A DNA stretch of 64,000 bases from Pestalotiopsis fici W106-1. Its lineage: Eukaryota > Ascomycota > Sordariomycetes > Amphisphaeriales > Sporocadaceae. Below, piece by piece: positions 11,050 through 23,928 of the stretch. The stretch's first letter is position 1; each line of letters opens with the position of its first letter. The notes below the pieces were generated by a model. It was not told where the DNA came from, ran no database searches, and was given only the letters and a program-made list of their open reading frames with translations. Both the position numbers and the translations under genes were made by a program. The DNA is taken from assembly GCF_000516985.1 (NCBI RefSeq), contig NW_006917105.1, positions 186,001 to 250,000 of the forward strand, given 5' to 3'.

Positions 11050-13623
11050 ATGATGGCTTCGTCCGAGGAACAAAGTGTGAGTATGCCTTTACTTTGCCAT
11101 GGGGCGATCGGTAGGCACCCATAAAAGATCGTGCTAACAGGCTGCCGCAGACCATCAACGAGCTACAAGCCAATTGGGTTTGGGTGCCCGACTGGGTTGA
11201 TTCTTCCACAGCCAATACAGCAGGACGGATTGTCAATTTCACCAGAGATTTCAGCCTGCCTTCCGCCCCGGAAAAAGCGCTTCTATACTTTTCTGCCGAC
11301 ACACGCTACAAACTTTTCGTCAATGGCGTCCGAGTTGCTGTTGGTCCAGCCCGGGGACATGGCACAATCTGGTATTATGATACCCTAGATATTTCATCGC
11401 ACCTCAAGCATGGGGATAATCAGATCACGTTCGTGGTGCTAAGATATTTTGCTGCCTCGCGGGCGGCAATGCCGTTTGTTCGGACTTCATTTCCCGGCTT
11501 GACCGTTGTTGGCGAAGCAAAAGCCGGACAGTCCCAAGTGTCCCTCAGTTCAAGGGAAGGGTGGAGAGCGCAAGTTGACGACAGCATTCTTTTCCCCACT
11601 GGACTGATAGACGATGTTTTTCTTCACGTAAGCCAAGACGCCCTCCTATAGTGGTCAATGCGGTACGATTGAGAACATGATAGATTAACGAGCGCACTGC
11701 ACAAACTGCGCCAAGTCCCTGGATTTCTCCAAAGCTATACGGGTTCAAAACCTTGAATGGCGAATTGGCACCTTGGCGCCTGAGATCTCGTACCATCCCA
11801 CGGCCCGAGGAGACTTCAGTGGCAGTCAATACCATTCGCTCCTGTGATAGCAGCAACAGCGTTGATGACTGGAAGGCTGTACTCTCACATGGTCAGCCTC
11901 TGACTCTTTCCAGCGACTCCAAACATGTACTTGAGCTACAGGCAGATGTACATTCTACTGCATTCATCTCATGGTCCTTCAGAGCAGATAACTCGTCAAG
12001 CGTACAAATCAAGACGACATACTCCGAAGGCTATGAGTGCGATCCTCGGTCCTATCCCTTCTTTCGAACCAAAGACGACCGCTTGCAGAAGGACGACCAC
12101 CACCTCATAGGTCCTTTTGATGAGATATCTTTGGATATAGGTCCTGGAAAAATGGTCAAATATGAGCCCTTTTGGTTTCGGACATTCCGTGTGATACGCC
12201 TAGAAATTACAGTCGGAGCTGGCCCTGTTGAATTTCTCTCGTTTGATGCAAAGCAGACAAATTATCCCATCCAACCAAAAGCGGCGTGGAAGGAACCTGG
12301 CGATGCTCATAGTGAAAGCATCTGGGATGTATCAATCCGGACACTGCGAAATTGCATGTTTGATGGATACTCGGACTGCCCATTCTACGAACAACTGCAG
12401 TAAGAAATCCACATGCACATTTAGGAGGGTCCACTGATCGCTGACGCAAGTACTACAGATATTCGGGCGATTCAAGATCTGTTGGCTTGTTTCATTATCT
12501 ACTGTCTGGTGATGACAGACTAATGAGGCAAGCCATTACGAACTTTGCAGCTTCAGTCACCCCCGAAGGGCTAACCCAGTCACGCTTCCCGTCACATGTA
12601 CCTCAAATCATCGCTGGCTTCTCCCTCTACTGGGTTCTCCAGGTCTGCGACCACCATCTCTTCTTTGGGGACACGCCGTACACTCGTTCCTTTCTGCCGC
12701 GTATTGATGGCGTGTTTGAATTCTTCCATTCCCACATCGACAGCTTGGGTCTCGTGAGTGGGCTTCCTGAGGATGTGTGGCAGTACGTCGACTGGGTCAC
12801 GACTTGGGGTGCGACCGAAGACCACCCCGACAAAGGCGTGCCGACCTCGGGGCGTAAAACAAATCGTCATACCTATTTCAGCTTGCTTTATGCCTACGTG
12901 CTCAAACAGGCTGCCCAGCTGGTGCGTGATGTGGGAAGACCCGGCTATGCTCAGGAATACGAATCCAGGGCTGAAGCTGTCGTGGAGGCCGTCCGAGCAC
13001 ATTGCTACGACGGAGCATTCTTTACCGACTCTACGATTGACGCTCGAGACGACTCGGCCTATTCTGAGCATTGTCAAGTCTTTGCTGTTCTCTCGGGCGC
13101 TGCGCAGCCTCATGATCAAACTCGGATTTTAACCCAGTCCTATGCTAACCCGCGGTTTTCAAAATGTTCCTACGTCATGAAATTCTACGCTCTGAGAGCT
13201 TTTGCGCTGGCGGGTGATGATGCCTACGAGTCGCTCTGGACTACTGTTTGGGATCCCTGGCGCCAGATGCTAGCAAACAATCTTACCACTTGGGAAGAAG
13301 ACGACGTGCGACAGCGCTCCGACTGTCATGCCTGGGGCAGCGTCCCGATCTACGAATATTGTACCGAGCTTGCTGGTATACGTCCCATCGCAGCTGGAGC
13401 TTCAAAGATAATGTTCAAGCCTAGATTGCACCTGAGCAATTCCATCGTGGCCAATGTTGCAATTGGAAAGGCTAATGTAGCCAATATCTCTTGGACAGCA
13501 GATGATGACGGCAAGAAGCATGTGCGACTAAAGCTTCAAAGGGCAGTTGAAGTTGTCAGTAAACTTCCCGGTGGCGAGGAACAGGAGCATGGCACTGTTG
13601 ATCAACTGGAGCTCGACTTTTGA
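11050..13623 (+). CDS. Alpha-L-rhamnosidase-like glycoside hydrolase (GH78 type), intracellular
   Basis: Exons are 11050-11076, 11151-11627, 11684-12399 and 12459-13623 (794 aa). The N-terminal half has beta-sandwich modules, including the conserved YKLFVNGVRVAVGPARG segment of GH78 proteins. The C-terminal half is the (alpha/alpha)6 barrel. The signature DCPFYEQLQYSGDSR spans the exon 3/4 junction and contains the Asp, Glu and Asp positions used for catalysis and sugar binding in bacterial GH78 enzymes. SDCHAWGSVPIYEY later supplies a further candidate acid. The family removes terminal alpha-L-rhamnose from glycosides such as pectin side chains and flavonoid glycosides. No signal peptide is visible, so it probably acts on imported oligosaccharides. 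The start is one of two adjacent ATGs (11050 or 11053). The first exon is only 27 nt, so this end is the least certain. Confidence 0.88.
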
Positions 13624-13945
13624 GTCTTGAGCATCAACAAGAAGAACACTCTGGCATGAAAGGACTTGTAGATTGGCCTATGTAGGAGCAGCCCCCATGT
13701 TAACTCACGACTGAGCGACATAAAGCCGTGGTGTAGTGCCGAATTCAATCAAGACAAAATATTTAACAGGAAACAACATCAAAACAGAAATATGGAATGC
13801 AGATCCTCGGACCAATAACAATCTTCAATGCTTATACCCAGCCCGACACGCCCAGTGTCTCGGTGGGCCAGTTGATGAGAGTATCCAGCCAAGCCTGCTC
13901 ATTAAAGCTTCAGGCAACGAGTCGAATTTACTTTGTGCGCTTGAG
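13624..13945. other. Convergent 3' region
   Basis: These 322 bp lie between the stop codons of the rhamnosidase (plus) and the secreted unknown protein (minus). The sequence is AT-rich around 13740-13800, fitting 3' untranslated sequence. No gene is seen. Confidence 0.5.
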
Positions 13946-14686
13946 CTAGGCAGTTGTGATGGTGTACTGCATGTTGTCGAGGACTGTCACGCCGGGAATG
14001 TTGTTCAGGTATGTGGTACTGAACTTGACGTAGGCAAGTCCTTTGAATGCCGAGCTCAGCGTAGCAGTAGACATTCGGGCTGTAGCGAAACCAGTACTGC
14101 TGGGAAAGTTAAAGGCCTTGTACGCGATGAGAATGTTTTTCTTGTCGTAGCCGGCAACACCCACTCGGCACTCGGTGGGGAGCTTTCCAAAACTAGCAGT
14201 GCATGCGTAGTAGAATGATTGGAGAGAGAAGCTCGCGACCTTGGAGCCAGGGTACACAGCCGAGACGGTAGCAATGTTGCTAATGGTTTGCGAAATCGTT
14301 CCGTAGACTGCAACATTGTTTGCAGAAATGGGGATAATTCCAATGACTGGAGCTCTTCCAACCTTGGCAACGGCTATAGAATGAATGTTAACTTTTCGCA
14401 AGTTTTCAAACTTGATTGAAGTCTCTGTCTTACCGATTCCCTGCCAGGTCAAGGCACCATAGGATCCAATCGAAGAGGTGGGATTGGTATTGGCAATCAA
14501 GGTGTCGAATGTTGCGAGAGCTTGAATATTCTTCAAAGCGCGCGCCTCAACTTCGGCGTCGCGAACCTGGATGGATCCAGCCTCAACGACGCCCTCGCCA
14601 AACTGACGCTGCTGAATGACCTTGATGGGCTCTGCCATGACGAGGCCCAGACCCATCAGAAGGTGAATTGCGATTGAGGAGAGCAT
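13946..14686 (-). CDS. Secreted protein of unknown function
   Basis: The start is at 14686, with exons 14686-14434 and 14373-13946 (226 aa). I do not recognise the family. Residues 1-18 (MLSSIAIHLLMGLGLVMA) form a clear signal peptide. A short acidic and basic pro-like region follows, then a domain rich in Ala, Ser, Thr, Ile and Val with only two cysteines (YYACTASF and PTECRVG). It lacks the repeated Thr/Ser tail and omega site of a GPI protein. The proposed 60-bp intron (GTAAGA to TATAG) is a multiple of three with no stop, so an unspliced message would add 20 residues. I prefer splicing because the donor and acceptor are good and the joined GIAVAKVGRAPVIGIIP reads smoothly. A TATA box lies 114 bp upstream. 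Confidence 0.75.
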   Translation of the reverse strand: MLSSIAIHLLMGLGLVMAEPIKVIQQRQFGEGVVEAGSIQVRDAEVEARALKNIQALATFDTLIANTNPTSSIGSYGALTWQGIGKTETSIKFENLRKVNIHSIAVAKVGRAPVIGIIPISANNVAVYGTISQTISNIATVSAVYPGSKVASFSLQSFYYACTASFGKLPTECRVGVAGYDKKNILIAYKAFNFPSSTGFATARMSTATLSSAFKGLAYVKFSTTYLNNIPGVTVLDNMQYTITTA

Positions 14687-14799
14687 TTTGACCGTTGTTG
14701 TAGCTTGGTTCTGATTCTGTATTGGGGACTGATGCGATGGGCTCAAGATGATGGAGAGGATACAATTTCTTCCAAGAGGTGCCTGGGGTTCTTGATAGA

Positions 14800-14805
14800 T
14801 TTATA
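14800..14805 (-). promoter_or_regulatory. TATA box of the secreted unknown gene
   Basis: TATAAA on the minus strand lies about 114 bp upstream of the ATG at 14686. That is the same spacing as in eqolisin 1 and the peroxygenase-type gene of this window. Confidence 0.55.
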
Positions 14806-17800
14806 CCTGCAATAATATCAGTGTCGACATGACAAACTGGAGATACGACTAAAATGTCTATTCAGCTCGTCTTTCTGCAACGTGACTGCCGTCGCGTGCT
14901 GCGAATTAGGGTTGTGAAAGAATGAACATACAACGACATACCGGGTCGATTTCCGAGACGCTATCACTCACAATCGATGGAACTTTCTGTCACGGCCTTG
15001 TCCGAGCATGTATTTTTCGGAGCTATACATGTCTGCTTTCTTTTGCTCCACGGAATACGTGAGCATTTCTGCAAGCCGTCGCTCAGGCCGACACAAGATG
15101 GTACTTCAGCTTCACTTGAGCTTAGAGACAGGCGTAGACACGAGAAGACCCAACTAGTGGTTGCATACGGAAGGCCATGCTCATTGGTGTCGTGGCCTAC
15201 CAAGATCCCGGATGTTGGAATCAACATTCATAAAAGTTTGTCTGTTCAGACAGCCATGAATCCATCTCGTGGTCTTGAAGCATGAAGTCAAGTTATGCCG
15301 CCTATCTATTGGACAGCGAATCCCGTCCCTCCGCTAAAGCCGGGTCATCAATTGTTGCACATTTATATCCGGAGGAATCTTTCCGCGCATAAGCATTAAC
15401 AATAGGTATTATTTGAACTAGCAGAGAGGATTCTTGTCACATGAAGTAATAACACTAGGAACATTAAAGTACACAAACTTGTGTAATACTGCAGCAAGGT
15501 TGCATTTATCATAAGTTCAGGCGTGCCTAACTGTGGCTATTTCAATAAAGTATGCTGGTCAGCCTTTAGTAACAACGTCACAATGTATCGTTGAGTATTA
15601 CATCTCAGTATGAAGTTAGATGGGTATGTAGTAGGTATACTCACGTTGGTCTCTCTCTCACTCTCCCACCGTCCTGGTTCCGAAAACTATCAGAGACGGC
15701 ACAATATCTCTCAAAATACCGAAACCTACATTCAGCCATCCTCCAAGCGACGCCGAAATCACCTGAGATTGCTCAAGCGCGGGACAACAGTCTTTTTGAC
15801 GGCAGGGCATCAATGACATTCAAACGACTTACGCTGATGCAATGCGCCAAGTCCAAACACCTGACTGGCAAAGCATGCGATACTCATGTATCCTGCTGTG
15901 TCGATGTAGAGACTTACGCGTCCAACGTCTCAGGTGGCTATGAAAAGAAACATGATACATGATTCTTTCTACAAAGTGCATATCACGATAATCCAAGAGA
16001 TGCTTCCTTCTATGTTGCGACCTGTGGCATTCCGGGACTTACCATGCGTATATAGAGCCTCTTAGAATGCAAAGGCAAGGAAGATGGAAGACTTATATGA
16101 GAGTCTCTGCTAATGACTATTCCACAAAATTCTATGGCACTTTAATCCCCAGAATTGATCATGAAAATGCGTGTACGTCTATAATTAACTTGATTCGATA
16201 GTTTGGGTTGGATCCATGATGTGGACAAGTTCAAGTGCTCCGTCGCATGCTGTGGCTTTGTTAGATCGGCTCGGATTGAGCACTCTAGTATACTGGCTCG
16301 GATATCTTCCAATGATATTGATAGATTCTTGGCTTCTCAGGCCATGAGCCATGAAGTCCATCTTGCCATGCGTGATTCTTGTGCATTGACCGGATTCCCG
16401 GCACGCTAACCAGCACTTTGGCCTGGAAATAGAATGTCTTACCAGTGTCTAGTGCCCGAGCAGTAACATGCAAGACTGATATGCTATATGCAAATGCGAT
16501 AGATGATGATGGGGGTTTGAACAAATCGATACATGGTGCCAGGGCCTCCACCAGCTTTGACTCTCGGCTCGGACGGTGGGGATGTGGTTTTGGGGGTCAC
16601 AATCTGTATCCTGCATCCCGCGCCTGTTGTATTTGTCCTGGGGAAATAGGGTTGACTCCAACGCCTACGTAAGGTAGGAGAAACTTCTTACTCCAACTGC
16701 TTTTGTCTGGGCTCCTGGTAGATCTTGACATGGACTACTTTGTACGGTAATTTCCTAACCCATTTCTTGCACTATTTGAAGCGTGTACAAACAGAGCGCA
16801 TCGTCAACGGATTCTACTCCCATTTCCAAAAATATGGCTCGGTTTCTTGGCTGTAAACCTGGTTGTTCCTGTCCCGGCTGACTGGAAGCTACAGCCAAGG
16901 ATAATCTTCAGCGACGCCGCTTGTCTCGTGCGTAAGATCGTGCTTTTCCTTTTTTGATGCGGCTCGGGCCATTTCGTCCAAAGGTACCAATCTGGAGAAA
17001 TGTCTTGCGAGAAGAAAAAAAAAACATCAGAGAGTTGAGATGGTTTTCAACAATGCGATTACCAATGTGTAACCATTACTTTGGGGGAGGGGGGATATTG
17101 CGAGTCTCGGCAGGCAAAGAAAATGCCGCAGTCGTTGGCAAATCAACGGAATGGAAACTACTAACCAAGAATCTCTTGTCAGTGACATTCTCTGTGGGAA
17201 CAAGGATCATGTGACTTGTATCTAACCTAGGTACTTGGGAGCAAACTTGGAGTTGTGAGGAAAATGAACACACCTTCGATAGATTACCAATCATGCCAGT
17301 CATATAAAATACGTACTAGAAGTATATATGAAAAAGTTACACCTTCAACTCATCTATTGATTGGTCTTTCAAGTATCCATCTACTTAGCTGGTAGTCCGA
17401 ATTTTGTAGATATGATAATAGTCACTACGAAGGGGAAACCACCACCAAAGATATCGCATATATCACAGTACAAAGGCCAAATTGGAAGCAGGTAAGCATT
17501 TAGGGACGCTCTGAAAACATATTTTTTTTTTTCAGGACAAAGGCCCTGATGGCACGATTTTTATGGATATAAGCGGAGGACATTCTCGCTGTTAACGAAA
17601 CGACGCCACGAGCGGCTGCGACCCGTTTCGCTAGGTGGTGTCTCAGCAAGAAGCGCGGCACGCCATCGCACTGCAGAAAACTTCCAGCATACACGAGTTT
17701 CACATCCGCGGCAAAAATTGCATATGTTGGGTCAACAGACAGACTTCGCAACGGCTGAAAGGCTGGGTGGGATGAATTGAAAGAGCTCAATGAAGAGAAG

Positions 17801-18583
17801 GAAGTGAAATTGACCTGAAAGTCAAGAGGCCTTATGAGTAGGAAGATCTTGCCCGAAGTCAGGACAGTTACTTCCTTCGTATCACAATCTTCTTTATAGC
17901 ACCACTTGAACACTTCCCCATCACTAGCTACTGCCCATTACTAAATGATCATTCGGCCCGAGAACCACGTGTCTATTGTCCAAAGATGGGGCTTACCCGT
18001 CACCACTTTTATGTTGGGCAACACGATGAACCTTCAAGGAGCCGGCTGGGAATGAGTAACATTCTCACCACGAGTTGGCGCGGAGTAGTCTGTCCCACGC
18101 AACGGCCAGAGATTTGGGGATATTATTACAACCGGGGAATTACATTTCTAAGGAATTTGATGCAAAATTTGAACAAGAACTGGAAGCCTTTCCTCGCGGC
18201 TGCGGCGAACTACCGTACCTATCACAGAGAGAATTCTCAAGGCAACCTGAACTTCAACAAACTCTTTGTAAGACTCCGTGATGCACACTAGTTTCCCACA
18301 CTCTTAGTTATCAGTTATCCACAGCGATGGTCGAGAAATCGCGTTTTGTATGACACCATCCCGCCAGCGGCAGCAGCCGCCATCCGCCCCAACCTGATAT
18401 GCATGTCTGAGGTAAGCCGGTCCAAGTACAGCCATGTAGTGCTTTCATGGTCGACATTCACCGCATTAAAAGAAGAAAGGGGTGCAGTAATGGTTCAATC
18501 ATCGAGGAGGGCTTGGGAGGCTAGGCTGGACCCGATGTGATTCAAAGCGCATTAATGTAGCAGTCATTACTCTATGCCACCAT
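14806..18583. other. Intergenic, 3.8 kb, no confident gene
   Basis: This is the longest stretch without a gene I can support. Two regions are weakly suggestive. A 137-codon minus-strand frame at 17500-17913 has no motif. On the plus strand, a frame from the ATG at 18075 could splice at a GTAAGA donor near 18265 to a CACAG acceptor near 18324, giving about 75 residues. Neither resembles a known family. No terminal repeats or transposase motifs were noticed. Confidence 0.45.
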
Positions 18584-19811
18584 CTAATCCACATCGTCGT
18601 CGTTTGTCGCATCGATTGAATCTTTCCCAACATCCAAGCTCTCCAACTTCTTTCTAGCTTCTTCTAGGACTTTTGGGTCCTCTGCTTCGCCAGCTGCTTC
18701 GCTCGTCACATCCACAGATCCCGTCTCTACCTTCTTGTGCGATTCTATTGCCGCAGGCTTGAGTGAGCCATCCTCGTTAACGTCTTCCTTCAAGTATAGA
18801 CTGAATATGACGACCAGGTAAGTATCACTTGTCGACTTGTTTCGTAGTACGTATCTAAGCCGATGTGAGCGTTTCGGCTTCTCCCTATGATTGAGTGATG
18901 AGAAAAGGAAATTCGAGACAGTAGTGGAAAATGGGCCCTGGACGATGAGCATTCACTTACCGTAGACCCTGGCCGTCCCAATACTTCATAATGGGGAGTG
19001 TAAAGCCAGGGAGCTTCAAGCTAAAGTCGCCAAAGTCGAGGTAAGGATTGAAAAAGTCGGCACAATACGTTTTTCCATACTCAAACGTCCACTTGGCCTT
19101 ACTGTCCTCCTTGAGCGCCCACTTCATTCGTGCCTTGGCGGTATCTGGCGCGCCAATAGCCTTGCGTGCTGCGAGACCAGCTTCATCACCTCCCTCTTCA
19201 AACCACAGGCCGCCCTTTTCTGGGTTGTGCTCGGCCTTGCCAACGTGAATTGCATTGAAAGACGAGAGCGCCGGGCCGTATAGGTATGGCTGATCAGCGT
19301 ACGCATCACCATCCAGGCCAGGATCAATCCACCATTTCACGATGCTCATGGCCGTATTGAACCCCGGCGGTAGTCGGTCACGAATCGGATGATCAAAATC
19401 GTTGCCAAACTGGAGATCCGCGGCAGAAATTCCGTTGCTGGGCTCCTCGTCTTCCTCCTCGTCCCCGGCTTCGCCAGAAGCGTCGGGTTCAATCGCAGTC
19501 CCATTGGCCACCGGAGGTTCGCCCTTCTGGGAGCCGGGCAAGCTACCTGCATACGACCTCTTAGGTTTGAACTGCAGTGATATGCTATATTGATCCTTGT
19601 TGTAGTCATGTGGAGGTTGCGAGAAGTAGGCCGAAGTGGCTGGGGAGTTCTTGGGCAGGCCCTTGTAGTTTTGTACTCGCACGTTGAGATCAATGTCCAT
19701 GAACTCATTGCTGATCCTGGTAAGCTCAGGCGAGTTGACTGGAACCACCTGATGGCTGTCCACGTCGTAATTTGACCCAGCGGTCACCCGGATGATGTAC
19801 TTGTCAGCCAT
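18584..19811 (-). CDS. DUF1769 family protein (UPF0590-like)
   Basis: Exons are 19811-18961 and 18884-18584 (383 aa), with a 76-bp GT-AG intron splitting an arginine codon. The N-terminus (MADKYIIRVTAGSNYD) and the core (DLQFGNDFDHPIRDRLPPG, QPYLYGPALSSFN, KTYCADFFNPYLDFGDFSL) match the fungal DUF1769 domain, known in fission yeast as a UPF0590 protein. Function is unknown. Acidic low-complexity segments lie in the middle (EAGDEEEDEEPSNG) and in the C-terminal tail, which ends in a run of aspartates. There is no signal peptide or membrane segment, so it is probably cytosolic or nuclear. The ATG at 19811 was chosen over the open upstream extension because no upstream in-frame ATG exists there and the family starts at this point. 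Confidence 0.85.
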
Positions 19812-20856
19812 GCTTAAAGTCCGGATTACGTGGAACTTTTGGCGTTGACGCGGATACGTCAAGACTCGTTATAAGTTTTGTCTCCCGCCGTGTCGATACG
19901 AGATAGAGACTGGGCCCTTTGTCGGGTATTTGTGGGTTCTTTGACCTCTGGTTCGGGCCGGGAGAGAGACTGGATTCGATTGATAGAGGAATGCGGTCTA
20001 GGTGTGGCAGGGCCGGCTTTTGTTTGCAACAAAGCAAGGGCAAAAAGTCAAGTGACGAATTCAAAATGACAAAACGACAGAGAATGGATCGATGTCTATC
20101 ATCTAACTTGGACCAAAACGCAATTCTATCAGTTGCTTGTTCGTGCTCTGAAATTCTGATCTTGTAGGTTGAATATTAGGTAGATAGATAATAGACCTGA
20201 AGCAAAATTCTGGGAGGGAAGATGTGGATGACGTCGGGGTCGCCGCCATGGACTGGGAGGGGCACGAGTAAGGTGCATCGAGAGTTGGGAAGTGGAGGGG
20301 TAACGCGGGTTACTAAATTCGGTACATTCCAGTGTTGACGCCCCCCTTAGGGCCATTCGGCACGTGTCCAATCCACCAGGCTCAAGCTACTATAAGTTTT
20401 TGGCAAATTACTATGCAGCCGATAGCAACTGATTAGAGATATGATTCAAAATACTATATCATGTGTTTAATAGTTCTCAGTGGTCGTGGCGTTGCAACTT
20501 GTCTATCAACGACGAACCCACTTATACACACCTTGCACTCGAGTTCAACTCCAAGCGTGCAGACAGGCCACTGAACTTGCTTGAACTCGCACGGAAGAGA
20601 GGCATGCCACTCCAAACCCTTTCTTATCATTATCTAAACAATTGCGATCACGCGCATAAGTTCACTTTTCATCTCATGTACACATATGCAAGGTTCATTG
20701 GCCACAGACGCACTCGCATAACTCGTGGCATGCCATTATCAGTATTGTCCGAGAGCACCAACCTAGGTGGAAACTGTCCTGGTGAATCGCTTCCTAGATT
20801 CTGCCAATTCAAACAACATTCCCTCATCGTATAGTGTATGAATCCGAGTTTAGTGA
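19812..20856. other. Intergenic, no supportable gene
   Basis: This holds the promoter of the DUF1769 gene and the 3' side of the F-box gene. A 123-codon plus-strand frame at 20463-20834 has no in-frame ATG at its start, and lies opposite the likely F-box 3' untranslated region. I do not call it. Confidence 0.5.
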
Positions 20857-22502
20857 CTATGGCGCCACAAAGCGATCGATATCGACTCTCTCATAGTAGC
20901 TGATATGTCCAAAGTCGATCCAGTACTGGGCCAACCGATTTGGAGAGATCAGTATGAGCTGGGATCGTGTATATGTGTCTGAGATATCATATTAGTTGGC
21001 AAATTCGATTCTCCAATACCTGACGGTGCTCTCTCCCTACCATTGATGAAGCCATCGTGGGCTATGTGACCCTTTGATTTGACAACTCTGCTCCCTGCAA
21101 AGGGTTCCCGATCCTCCACGCCCACCAGTCCCAGTTCACCAAGATTCGGTGCGATGAATGTACGCTCACCGCGGGGCACATTCGTATCTCCTGTAAGCTT
21201 GATGGCTTCCAGCGATCCTTGGTGCACTCGTTCATGCAAAAATCTGGCGTTAAACTCTTCGTCCGTCTCATCTGGCTTGCGCTCAAAAGCTGGAGTCTCG
21301 CCTTCTTCTGAGTCGGGCTGGTGAATCAACAGGAACTCGCACTTGTGTACGTTATAGTCTCCAACCCAAATGCCTCTCCACGGCTTCTCCTTGGTAGGCG
21401 TGTACCAATAGGGATCCAATGTGGACCATGTCACTGTCTCCTCTCCCAGCCTCAAGCCCAGTCCAGATCGCATCCACTCCATCCAACGCCGAATACGGAA
21501 TGTCTGGTCAGAAGCCTCTGAGCGACTATGGGGCGCCCAGTTTCCTGGAGAGGCAACCTCTAGCCGTTGGCTGGAGATGGGGAAGACGCCGGCTGCCTGG
21601 GCCCCGACACGGTGGTCCGCTGGGATGGCCGGAGGAGGCCAAACATAACCATACGGAAATGCGTCTGGAACGTTAGCCTCGAGCAAACCGCTCAAGGGCT
21701 TGGCCAGAACCACCTCGCCAACCCGGGGGTCTGTGTCAATGTCCAGCATCATAGGCTGTGCAGGAAAAAAGTCTCGTTTGGGGCTAGATTCCGCGGACTC
21801 AGTATCGCGCCTTCGGTCAGGTGGGCTGAGTTTGAGCACGGGTTTATCTTTGTGTAGCTTGACCTGGGGTTCAAAATGCTCTATTTCCGCCACAGCACCT
21901 GTGCTTGTTGACCACGCCTCGCGTCTGCTTACAGTGCTCACTGCTACGAGTTGATAGCCCTCTATGACGCCTCTCCTTTGGTCATACTGCACCATGATCA
22001 TTTGACCTGTAAGTCCACGGTCCGAGAACCATAGCTTGTTTTTAGGTATAAACCAAAACGGATCGTGACAAGCGTACAGCTCACGAAACGTATTGAATGG
22101 ATACGGCGTAGTAATGGGGTTGCCGGGCAGATTTGCCCATACGTGACGTTGCCAGTGAAAATCACTATCAGCGTGAGAATGCAGTGCTTTGCACACCTGT
22201 CTCATGTCTGAAAGTTCTAGTGGCGACAGATAACCCAAGATGGTGTCGATGAGCTCGGATGGCAACATCTCGAAGCTGCTAAGGGCCGGCTCGGAAGTAT
22301 CGTTTCCATATCTGCTGGTGTTGGCGATGGGCCGCTCCTCCACCAGTCTGTCTCTTTCTTGCATGGTTGCTGATAGCGTGTCGTGTGTCATTGCAGCATC
22401 TGCCATGACACCAGCGGGTAATCCACCAAACAGCTTGCCTACTGGCATGTGCAGGTGGTCTGCAAGTACATGCGTACTGCGTACAGTAGCTGCGAAGCTC
22501 AT
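20857..22502 (-). CDS. F-box domain protein
   Basis: Exons are 22502-21041 and 20978-20857 (527 aa). The F-box lies at about residues 77-120 (FEMLPSELIDTILGYLSPLE followed by the conserved VCKAL). F-box proteins recruit substrates to SCF ubiquitin ligases through Skp1. The C-terminal half has conserved-looking blocks (GIWVGDYNVHKCEFLLIHQ, TGDTNVPRGE) and ends with LILISPNRLAQYW and GHISYYERVDID, familiar from ascomycete F-box proteins with this layout. The first exon runs on to a stop at 20949. Splicing the 62-bp intron instead (GTAGGG to CTCAG) restores that family-like C-terminus, so I prefer it. The substrate is unknown. The middle is low complexity. Confidence 0.87.
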
Positions 22503-23928
22503 GCTGTACAGATGGAGTAAGTATATGTAGGGTAATTCAAATCGGTTAATGGGTGAACATTACAAACAAGCGAAAAAAAAAAAAAAGTCCCAATAACTTT
22601 GGAGGACACTCGCTCTATTTAGGACAAAAAATGTGATCAAAAAACTTTTCTTTTCTTTTTCTTCCCGTCCAAGCTTGTTGTCCCCAACGGCCGCAAACTT
22701 TTGGCTCGCAGCTTAAGCTTGTAGCTCAACGTCGCGATGACGCCTTCCGTATCGGCATTGGGTGGCCTAGCCCGGAACTACTCTTTTTTTTTCTTGTCCC
22801 TTCCCTCCCTGGTAAATTGCTGATTGGAATGCGACTGGAATAATTTGGAGGGCCTGGCGCGTAGCTCACTACCTAGGGAATTCTTCCCGAGGCTTAAGGC
22901 GGACGTCAAAGTGTTTGCTGGTGGCTCGGCGCAGATTGTGAACGAGTCAAGCAGCGGTCAGTGGTCTTGATTATTACCACGAGACGAGAACATCAGCGCG
23001 GGTCGGCATTGGAAGAAAGCTGCAGCTCAGTGGGGGGAGCAGTAGATCCATCTACGTAGCTCGACCTTCCTTGCCTTTTTTACCGGCCACCCACCTGCAT
23101 TACCTGCACGAATTAATACAACTGTGCACTATACATCAGAGAAGTACGCTGCGTGCTGCAGGTGTGCTCTTGATGACATCGACCATCACGCCATAAAACA
23201 CTGGTTGCCCACACCTCAAAGACCAAGAACGACGAAACAGCTCTTCCGCAACTGTGACAAACCATGTCATTAATCAGATTGGTGAGATTGGGAAACAAGT
23301 ATTTCATAGACTATCTAATGTATCTAATAACTTTGATTCCTCGCATTCAAGCTTACTTGTGTAGCTGCTAATTTGTAAAGAGGTCACTGATAGCCGATTA
23401 TCTCCCATCTTTCCGGATTGTTATCTCCCGCGTCATCTAAGTACGGGGAGTAAAATCGGAAACACCGACGTCGCGGGGCCCTGAAAGTCACTAGGATGAA
23501 TGAAGCCAGTTAGCTTACCGGGGCTTGTCAATGCCTGGACCAACTACATAGTATGCCAACATGTACCTGGCATTCACTTACATCAGCATGCAACTACCCA
23601 TTTCCGCCCAAAAAAAAAAAAAACCGTACAGAATTCCTTTTTGCTCGCTATACATATCTCTGTCTCCCAAGTCCGAATGCGGCATAGAAGCGAGGCGAGG
23701 CGGCCTTGTGCACAAACTTGTCGGCATAAATCGTAGTTCAAACAAGACGTGGATCTCAAAAACCGAGGCCTCTTTTCACCAGAGCATCATCTACAGAGTA
23801 ATGCTTAAAAGTAAACGAACCTTGTACCTACCAGCCAGCAACTCTTCCAAAACGCGACCCGTGGGGATCCTTGCATAACAGAACAAAACAACGCTGGGGA
23901 AGGCAAGCGCTCAGTCATCTTGCCCGAC
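22503..23928. other. Divergent promoter region, 1.4 kb
   Basis: This lies between the divergent F-box and second cupin genes. It holds an A-run at about 22573-22586, T/C-rich tracts at 22640-22660 and 22785-22800, and a second A-run near 23610-23622. Open frames are short. Pyrimidine-rich tracts are typical of fungal promoters. No gene is seen. Confidence 0.5.

Noticed and set aside
17500..17913. 137-codon minus-strand frame
   Set aside because: Composition is unremarkable, it begins in a T-rich tract, and no family or splice partner was found.
20463..20834. 123-codon plus-strand frame next to the F-box gene
   Set aside because: It has no ATG at its open start, and it lies opposite the probable 3' untranslated region.
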